From NCBI GenBank assembly GCA_029962745.1, contig CM057156.1, forward strand, positions 224,529 to 288,528: a stretch of 64,000 nucleotides of DNA, given 5' to 3'. The stretch is from Echinometra lucunter. Taxonomy: Eukaryota > Echinodermata > Echinoidea > Camarodonta > Echinometridae. The notes beneath the pieces are model-generated. The model saw only the letters and a program-made list of their open reading frames with translations, was not told where the DNA came from and did no database searches. Each line of letters starts with the position of its first letter. Position 1 is the stretch's first letter. Shown one piece after another: positions 55,908 through 64,000 of the stretch. The position numbers were made by a program, and so were the translations under genes.

Positions 55908-56384
55908 TTGAGCTAGTGGTATTTGGGGGGGGGTCGCTTCATTCTTTGAGATTTATGATAATTAATGTGTTTTGATATATGATCTCGCTGCGATGATTTT
56001 TTTCTTTTTTTTTTTTTTTTTTTGTGAGGGGCGCTAACCTTGGTCCGTACGTGTGTAAAGAAGAGAGTGGATACCACTCATGCGGGATTTGGTTGCTTTT
56101 TGTTTTGTTTTGTTTGTTTGCTTTGTTATATACTTAAAAGTTGTTACTCGAATATATTTTGTCATATTCTAATATATATCTATCATATTCTGTTATATTT
56201 TGCTATATTCTGTTATGTTTTTGTGAAAATCCTGCTATACTTTGCTATTGATGTTATACTTTGTTCTTTTTCTGTTATATTTTGTAAAAATTTTGTTGAA
56301 TTTTGTAAAAAAGAAAAAAGAAAATAATCCAATATGTATGCATTCAAAATCAATAAAATTTGAAACTTGAAACTTGAAACTTCT

Positions 56385-56430
56385 CTCTCTCACTCTCCCT
56401 CTCTCTTTCTCTCTCTCCAATTCTCTCACT

Positions 56431-56495
<65 letters not shown>

Positions 56496-56500
56496 CTCTT
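56385..56500. repeat. (CT)n microsatellite
   Basis: CT-rich tract with a pure (TC)n core at about 56433-56476. Confidence 0.9.
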
Positions 56501-56802
56501 TCTCTTTTTTTTTTTAACCAATCAATTAGAAAGCATACCCCAGTGCCTTCACCCATGCACGTACATCTTTAATTAATACATTGTACGAAGTTGGCATAAA
56601 AATTGTCACATGATATGAAAAATATGAAGTCCTTTGTAATGAACACGCCTTCGCTTTTTGATTTATCTTCACCCTCAGTATAGGTTTCTGCATGAGGACT
56701 TTTCTTTTTTCTCCGACATGAAAATAAACATTAAAGAGTTTGCACAATAATATTCTGACCCATTATAGCTATTCGTGACATGGCCTTTCATAAAATGAGC
56801 TA

Positions 56803-57013
56803 TAGACCTGTTCAGTTTGGGTGCTGTTTTCTATGCTAATGACTAAATGGGGGGTTTCAAGCATGCCTAACAAAAGCACTAACATCTCAACGCACCTGAC
56901 TCATTGCAAAATCCATTGAATCGTCTTTTCTTCTTTTTGGAAGCCCACCCCCCCCCCTCCCCTCCCAGTGATGGCTGACACAAATTACAGTGTTCTGAAA
57001 CCGAATTGGTCTA
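56803..57013 (+). mobile_element. TAGACC-ended MITE, intact ends
   Basis: TAGACC...GGTCTA ends with TA on both sides. Diverged copy at 32304-32514. The terminal hexamer is shared with the THAP-relic elements, suggesting the same transposase. Confidence 0.7.
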
Positions 57014-57192
57014 TACGTGCATGGCTCTTCATGAAATGATAAGAACATTCCCTATATATCTATGCAAATTCAAATTCAAATTCAAATTTTATTGATATGA
57101 AATCCTGCATGCTGAAGGCTTATCATCAAAATCAAAACGAAACAGAACAAAACTTAACAGAAACATGTTAAATAATAAGAACAGAATACAAT

Positions 57193-57792
57193 GGGCCATT
57201 CTCGGTCACGTGTGTGACCCAAATCATGAAAAAGGCCGATTCAAAACTAATTTGTCATTATTTATCTTGTAGCAGAAGTCTTTAATTTGGGAATTTTAAA
57301 TAACTGTAGTAGTCCCAATAGAATGAAGGCAATTATTTTAGAAGAGCGTACATCATCTTTCTTTCAGAAGTCAAATTAGGTCAGTCACGTGTGTGACTTC
57401 GCACGAAAATGGGTCTTACTTGTTGGTATTCACACCTATTTTTCTCCCATTTCTCTGGGAGTGTAAGTTTCCACTTTTCATTACTGTATGATGGGGGTTG
57501 CTCTAAACAGTTTTAAAGCAATTTTCCATAAATGAATGAACATTCTCTTCTATTAGAGGTGAAAATTGAGTCGATCACGTGTGTGACCACTCAAAAAGGG
57601 GCATTTTTAAATGACTCTGTAAGCACATTACAGTTGAGAAATTATTTATTCTTACCAAAGAAAGGGGAGCCTTTTTCATGTAAAAAAAAATTGGTTAAAA
57701 TAAAAAAATTGAAACATCTAATTTTCGAGCAATGAGGCAAAATTAGATGGTCACGTGTGTGACCAAAGGTTTCACTTTCCAGAGAATGGCCC
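57193..57792. mobile_element. 600-bp element with four CACGTG palindromes
   Basis: Ends GGGCCATTCTC and GAGAATGGCCC are inverses. GTCACGTGTGTGAC lies at 57205, 57384, 57574 (ATCACGTGTGTGAC) and 57750, spaced 179, 190 and 176 bp. The DNA between repeats is only weakly similar. No coding frame. Confidence 0.75.
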
Positions 57793-58150
57793 TTGATCAA
57801 ATGGTCATTCTATCAAAACAAAATTATACACAGTTTAGCAGAAACTAAAACAAAACATGATCAAAACATATTAAATTCTTGACATGCAATGTGCATGCTA
57901 TTTTATATTCTTGTCTGCATACTGTCTGTAATAATGTAATGAAACAAGAAGAAATTATTTCTTTATTTATTCATTTATTTGTTATGAAAACTAAGTCGGC
58001 AAGGTAATGTCTTGTATTTTGGTAAATGCGTTCAGTTATCAGACATGACAGAGAACCTTTCTATATCTGTATATAATTCAGTATTTCTCTTCGATTTACC
58101 CGCCTCTATTTCACCAGAGCTTTAAAGGGCCCCCCCCCCCCCCCCCCCGT

Positions 58151-58809
58151 CATCCAAATACAAGTTTATTCCTGTTGGTGTGTAATCCTGCATACATCTC
58201 ATATTTTGATAGTTAAACTTCTGAATGTGTTTCATAGATTTTTAAATGAGTCCCCTTGTGAAATCATCTGTCGATCATCAATGAGCCGACTTGAGAAAAT
58301 GGTATGTAACTTTGCCAAAGTTGACCACCAAACAATACAATAAACAATAGCAACATATAAGTTGCTATGCCAGATATTTTAGAGCATCACCAGGAAGAAA
58401 AAGGCAATGAGGATGTATCGTACATGTATGAGAGCATGAATGAGCGTGTGCTGAGCTTGGGGAAATTACATACCAATGTCTAATGTAGAATATTAGTTTA
58501 GCTGTCTGTTTAGTCTGACATTTCTGACAAAGCAACTTGTATGTTACTATAGTTTGTGGTATTGTAACAGGTGGTTAACTTTGGCAAAGTTACATACCAC
58601 TTTCTCAAGTTAACTCATTGATGATTGACAGATGATGTCACAAGGGGAATGAGATCTGCCAGAGGATTTTAAGGGTGCAGCTTAGCAAGTTTGAAAAAAA
58701 AAATTAAAAAAATATTTAAAATCTATGAAACACATTCAGAAGTTTAAATATCAAAATATGAGATGTATGCAGGACTACATACCAACAGGAATAAACTTGC
58801 ATTTGGATG
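58151..58809. mobile_element. Large foldback element
   Basis: Left CAAGTTTATTCCTGTTGG and right CCAACAGGAATAAACTTG are inverses. The pairing continues inward through ATACATCTCATATTTTGAT, GAAACACATTCAGAAG and CTTTGCCAAAGTT, giving arms of about 200 bp and a loop near 58330-58560. Confidence 0.8.
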
Positions 58810-59207
58810 GCAGGGAGAAAACAACCACAATACTCTCTGCCAAATCAGGCCTAATTTTAATGTAATGCATATTACATTATATGGTTTATGTTGAATGTCC
58901 AAGATTAACTGAATTCTGAAATAAAAGCAATCGGCTGCTTCGCTCAAATGCATATAGCAGTATGCATTTGGCTATTCCTCTTTGTGTCGGCTCTTACTTT
59001 TCTTAAGAGGCTTATACATAAGCCCATGGATAAGTAGAAAGGTCACCATTTATTAAGTTTATAAAAAAAAAAAGAAACCTTTTATAAAATGGACTTTGAT
59101 GGCAGATTTAAGCGTATAACTGAAGTGGAGCAGACGGCTGTACTTAATTTGGAACGGGGTAAAGTTTTAGAAATGCAATGTTGTACTGTAATACCGTACA
59201 GCAGGGG

Positions 59208-59455
59208 CTGCTGCGGAACCGGGAGTGGGGAGGCTGACTCCACCAAACAGGAAGACTCCAGGGGCTGTCCCCTGGCGGGGGTTCAGGGGGCGGAGCCCAC
59301 TGTAGCCCTTGGGTTTTCATGGTTTTGAAAGCTTATGAAATGAGCAAGCACTTTAGTTTCTAAAATTAATAGTTTTTTTTTATTAGCCATTTTTGGGGGG
59401 CTGCACCCCCAAGCCCCCCCCCCCCCCCGCTTCCACGACCCCTGGTACCATGTTC
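59208..59455. repeat. G/C-rich dispersed repeat
   Basis: CAGGGGCTGTCCCCTGGCGGGG and GGGGGCTGCACCCCCAAGCC palindromes near its ends; a related fragment is at 54420-54655. The ORF at 59089-59328 that crosses it is not credible. Confidence 0.5.
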
Positions 59456-59459
59456 TCAT

Positions 59460-60215
59460 AAGAGGGTTTATAAGAGCACCTTGATGGTGAGGTTATAAAC
59501 GCTTCCTTTAAAAGCAAGAATTATTAATTTCTACTGTTTTAAGGATGACGTTTCAAGATTTGATCCTTCAACTGTCTTGAATTAAAACCTGATTAATGAC
59601 GGACTTTATCCACGAATTGGTCAAGTTTGTTTAATTTCACTGAATCGTTCATTTGATAAGCGCATTGCAATCTCAAGCAGATGGTGCATTCTAACTGTTT
59701 GCTTATAGTTTGGCGAACATAGCAATTAATCAACCATCGGTCATCAATTTCACAAGAAATATTATACGGCAGTACAAAGACCCTCTTTGAAAATAAGGTT
59801 CTCTATCCAATTTCATCCACTTCAAGCTGTCGCGAACTATACAGTCATGCCATATCCCTTAACGGAAAATATTTCGCTCTTCGTGAAGGTGCGATGCAAA
59901 AATAATGGGGGAAAATAGAAATAAAAACAAAACAAAAAACACACAATACCATGCATTTACATGCCATATGAAAAATGGCAAAACAGTTATTGTAGGGTTA
60001 GTAGGAGTACCATTTTAACCCAAACCCTGCTACGCGCTAACACACAATGAGTAGCTCCCGGCCACCTTCCTTCCTCCGTTTTGGTTCAAATTTACTTAGG
60101 TCAAGAGGGGTGCGTGAAACAGGAAGACATTTTGCTAGATTAGCCGATAAACATTCATTTGCTACGTGTCAAGTACCGGTGTAGCATTGAAAGACCGAGA
60201 AATCTTTTGAACTTA
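59460..60215. other. Non-coding spacer
   Basis: Nothing recognisable seen; AT-rich single-copy-looking DNA. Confidence 0.5.
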
Positions 60216-60218
60216 TCA

Positions 60219-60357
60219 GGGGAGCGTTTCATGAAGAGTTTTGTCGGTGATTTTCACTGACTAATTTGCTTTCAGCCAATCAGATGCGAGGATTTTCAGC
60301 AGCTTATAACATTTGTCGGTGATTTTCACCGACAAAACTCTTCATGAAACGCTCCCC
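60219..60357. mobile_element. GGGGAGCGTTTCATGAA-type MITE
   Basis: GGGGAGCGTTTCATGAAGAG and its perfect inverse, extended inward by TTTTGTCGGTGATTTTCAC to about 39 bp arms. Centre: CAGCCAATCAGATGCGAGG. Same family as 16054-16213. Confidence 0.85.
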
Positions 60358-60368
60358 AGGTCTTTACA

Positions 60369-60779
60369 GAAGGGTAATTCCGTGGTAAGGGTGTAATTCC
60401 GTTACCAACAATTTTTTGACTTTCTGTGCCTCTTTTGTATTCTGCCTCCATTCTCACCATTTAATACTCTGTAAATATGCCCATTCTTTCGTGTGAGCTC
60501 TTTAATTCATTTCAAAAATTTTATTCTTACATTCATGATATTGTGGTATAACACCTCGGTAACGGAATTACCAGAAAAAAAGTGCCAATTTTAAACTTCA
60601 AACATGTCTTTTAAAATCATATATGCATTATACCAACACAGACTAAGATTGTGGAATTCTTTATTGCTTCAGCTTTTTTTTTTTAATTCAAAGATTTGGC
60701 TATTCAGGGCTATCAAAGTGATTGTTTTTACTTTAAATGTGTATTAAGGCGATTGTTTTTCCGACGCGGAATTGCCCAG
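60369..60779 (+). mobile_element. MITE with CTGGGCAATTCC ends, second copy
   Basis: About 90 percent similar by eye to 29898-30298. Right end GGAATTGCCCAG intact, left end altered (AGAAGGGTAATTCC). Confidence 0.75.
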
Positions 60780-60939
60780 AAAGCATTACTTGATTTTTTT
60801 TTTTAAATCATCTGCCGTGTTCAGACATTGGCTTCTTTAATGGTGAATCATTAATGGCTATAGCCAATGGTTATGATGGTGGTAAGTTAGTTTGTCGGCA
60901 CAAACCCAAGTCAGTCGAAACAAGTTATGAAGGTCTAAA

Positions 60940-61250
60940 TATGAGACTACATGAGCTCTATAGAAATTGTGTACTAGCTGCTCACGACTTCTTGTTTTTT
61001 GTTTTTTTGCTTTGACACAGCCAGGTGGCACGTGGGTTAGGCTTATCTCAAGACCCCATGTATTCTAACAGGCGCAAATATTCTAATTTAGAAATGATAA
61101 GCGACTCTAAACCCCAAAACCTGAATATGAGACTACACGAGCTCTGTAGAAATCGTGTACTAGCTGCTCACGTCTTCTTAATTCTTTGCTCGTGACACAG
61201 CCAGGTGGCACGTGGGTTAGGCTTTTCTCAAGACCCCATGTATTCTAACA
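60940..61250 (+). repeat. Direct duplication of a ~130-bp unit
   Basis: ATGAGACTACATGAGCTCT (60942) recurs as ATGAGACTACACGAGCTCT (61124). Both units run through GTACTAGCTGCTCACG, CAGCCAGGTGGCACGTGGG and AAGACCCCATGTATTCTAAC. About 50 bp of unrelated DNA separates them. Confidence 0.8.
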
Positions 61251-61254
61251 AAGT

Positions 61255-62430
61255 GTCATTTAGGGTCTGTGATTGCAGACTATGCAGCGGCAGCGGTAAG
61301 TGCCGTTATGAAAATAAACAATAATTGTCATCATCTGCTTAGAATATTGGGGGAAAAAAATTAGATGAACCTTTGATGGAATACCGCTTCATCTTTTAAT
61401 CCTATTTATCTTTTAATCCTCCTTTGAATTCCCAGTGGTTATATTTCATTATACGAGTACATGGCTTTGATATCTCTCTCACAAAGCAGAACGCATATAG
61501 ATAGATTCAACATATAATATATTCTTATCTTTAAAAAAAAAAAAAGACAGAACACAATAAGCAGAGAAAGTGAATTTTTATTTCAAAAGTGGAGCAACAA
61601 CAGCATAAGTCGAATATAAATTCATTATGCAGATGAATTACCAATGAGATTTGAGATTCCGAGGATAAATATAAAGCTTAGGTCGTATTTTGTAATATAT
61701 GCAAAATCTTAAAGTAAAATGCTAACATTGTGAGAATTTTAAAAAAATCTCATTTTTGCTACTCGACAATGGTATAAACACAAGAGTTATAGTTTAAAAA
61801 TACCAGTCTGAAAGTTTCAAAGTACAATATATTATATATATATATAATATTTAAATATTAAAAATGTAAATCAATGTTTGAAGAAAATATAATGGTCGGT
61901 TGCACAGACTGGACATAAGGAGCGTGCATGTGCACAGAGTTCACCTGAACAGTGTATGCGTGTGTATGCATATCATGTATAGTACAGGGAGAGAGGTGCA
62001 GCCAACGGTTTTTTGAACTGGTTGAAAATGCTCCTCTAGTTATTTGTCTCATGAGACCAAAACTAATAAAATCGGCGTTTGCGTCTTATTAACAGTTTTT
62101 CATTTTAAATTATGGTTGGTTTCAGGGTTTCTGAGTACAAATACAAGTACTCATACACAATCATGTTTCATCTTAGTTTGAGAATTTTTTAAATCAGCTG
62201 CTCACAAAATTAGCCAATGCCTTTAATGTAAGAAAGTGGTAGGCTATGACTAGTAAATCGTGCCAACGAAAATTTCCGTGTGTAGGCTTAGGAGAAAGAG
62301 AGAGGGGGAAAGATGGGCTTCCAAAGTCAGGTGTATTCCAAGGATGGCGCTGGTATGAGTCATTTTTCTCTCTAATCTTGAAAATATACCACGTTGATTT
62401 CGTTAGGTGGTTTTGAATGTTAAGTAATTG
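61255..62430. other. Non-coding spacer
   Basis: AT-rich, with a short TA-rich stretch at about 61825-61850. No gene or clear element seen. Confidence 0.5.
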
Positions 62431-62436
62431 TGGTCA

Positions 62437-62945
62437 TACCGGGTGTCCCAGAAAAAGCGGAACGGCGGATTTTCAGTACTTTTCCTTCAAAAAGTAGATA
62501 ATCTTATTACATCAGTGGTTTAGGATATTCTACCGAAGAGAATGATACCAAGACTATTGAATTCGGTGTGATTTTCATTCTTTGCCCGTTTCTTAAAATG
62601 CAGTCATTTTGAAATTTGGCAAGTATTTGGCGACAGATGAGAGCAGAATTGTACCGGGAATGGCCTTTCATATGTTTTGTTATCGACACGCATCATGGGC
62701 TTCCCTCAAACATCGTATCATGAAAGGCCATTTCCGACACAATTCAGCGCTCAATATGCGAAATTGAAAACTGACTGTATTTTGAGAAAAGGACATACAA
62801 TGAAAATTACTTCACCAAATTCAATGATCCCGGTATCATTCTCTTCGGTAGAAGATGATTTACCCGATAATGTAATAAGATGATCTACTTTTTGAAAGAA
62901 AAGTACTGAAAATCCGATGTTCAGCTTTTTCTGGGACACCCGGTA
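62437..62945. mobile_element. TA-bounded foldback element with CCGGGTGTCCCA ends
   Basis: TACCGGGTGTCCCAGAAAAA and its inverse TTTTTCTGGGACACCCGGTA bound 509 bp. The arms pair through ATTTTCAGTACTTTTC, TTCTACCGAAGAGAATGATA and AATGGCCTTTCAT. TA at both edges fits a Tc1/mariner-type insertion. The two ORFs inside are the same arm read on opposite strands. Confidence 0.85.
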
Positions 62946-62949
62946 TATC

Positions 62950-64000
62950 GGGGAAATGTCAACGAAAAGATTATGAATTAATCGAACTGAGCCAACAGAG
63001 ATTATTCAAGTGATTATGATTGGAGATGATTGTGGGTGGGTTGTTTATTCCTTTTTGACCATGTAACAAGCGGTGCCATTGAACACCTTTTTATATCCTT
63101 TTCTATTTCATATTAAAATCAATAATGCTCATGCTCAAGGAAGGCCAAAATTGTCCATAGAGACGTCAAAACAGTGTTTATGATCACAGTCATATACTCT
63201 ATACGAATATCAATCTAGCTGACACACAGCTATGACAGGCACAATCAACACATAAATCTGAAATCAGTATTGAATAAGGATATAGTATAATAAAAACCCC
63301 GATTTCCGTTCGTTAGCTGAGTCACGATGAAATGCATAGTCACGTAATGGGTCATTGATCAAAGGAAATCCTTTCAGATTTAAGGTCGAGTCGCTAGTAT
63401 ATCCAACAACAATTAAATTTATTAATGATCATGATTATTAATATTACTATATTATCTAAATGTATATGAGTCAAATGTCGAAAGCAATTGAATTTTACAT
63501 TAATATATATGTAATTCAACTGTATTCGATATATTTTGAGTCATAAATACATGGATGATTCAGATGCTTTATTAACTCTGTATTATGATACTTTAGTAAT
63601 ATTAGTAATCATGATCATAATATTACTGTAGTTTCTAGATAATTATGAGTCAAATGTAATAATGAAAGCAATCGAATAGTGCATAAATATGGTCGGTGCA
63701 ATAGGGGCTAATCCGAGAGATTTTCATTTCCAGCTATCATCGAGAGACAGTAAAGGAATATGTTTTTCTGTTTCTTTTTCTTTTGTTGTTTGAAACCAAC
63801 TCATCTTCTGATTACAAAAAAATAAATTAATCTTTACAGGAGGTGAGTTATAGGGCGAAGGATCAAGCCTATGTGTATAATCATCTTCACGTAAATAAGC
63901 TTCATGGTAAGTGAGGGATAGTACTCTGCCCTACTTTGGCAAAAGCAAGCAAGTGACATATCACCTAATTCAAGTTATTGATAATTTCATATTTTACCTA
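62950..64000. other. Non-coding edge of window
   Basis: AT-rich sequence; TTATTAATATTACTATA-like blocks at 63430 and 63595 and ATTATGAGTCAAATGT-like blocks at 63463 and 63645 suggest an old direct duplication. No gene supported. Confidence 0.45.

Overview
This is an AT-rich animal genomic window with GT-AG spliced genes, long introns and very dense interspersed repeats. The tRNA-derived SINEs, the many TTAA- and TA-flanked MITEs, the scattered TACATGTA motifs and the protein similarities suggest a marine invertebrate deuterostome. An echinoderm such as a sea urchin is my best guess, but this is inference. There is no operon, Shine-Dalgarno site or CRISPR array.

Three protein genes can be rebuilt exon by exon, all in the first 39 kb. 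(1) A UBAP1 orthologue (ESCRT-I subunit, 520 aa, seven coding exons) lies on the minus strand from 16535 down to 2350. (2) A frataxin gene (FXN, 235 aa, five exons) lies on the plus strand from 18591 to 24259. It is head-to-head with UBAP1, and a possible non-coding first exon of UBAP1 would bring the two transcription starts to within about 200 bp. (3) An alkaline ceramidase of the ACER2/ACER1 type (267 aa, four coding exons) lies on the minus strand from 38181 down to 29429, tail-to-tail with FXN. The reading phases of all three models close exactly. The genes are functionally unrelated: endosomal sorting, mitochondrial iron-sulfur assembly and sphingolipid hydrolysis.

Introns and intergenic DNA are filled with non-autonomous transposons, several with directly readable ends: a hAT-like element in FXN intron 4 (22682-23357, 8-bp duplication), an 833-bp foldback element in ACER intron 1 (37207-38039, 8-bp duplication), a 238-bp element at 46670-46907 (8-bp duplication), and TTAA-bounded elements at 845, 19423, 26453, 30499, 31171 and 35166. 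A decayed non-LTR retrotransposon reverse transcriptase sits in a UBAP1 intron.

From about 39 kb to 64 kb I see no convincing gene. This part holds paired copies of a roughly 790-bp element carrying a broken THAP-like zinc-finger segment (42199-42994 and 49626-50414), an eight-unit array with a period of about 165 bp (43470-44735), a TTCG-rich palindromic array (51025-51510), an element with four evenly spaced CACGTG palindromes (57193-57792), large foldbacks (58151-58809, 62437-62945), and CT, TA, poly-C and other simple repeats.
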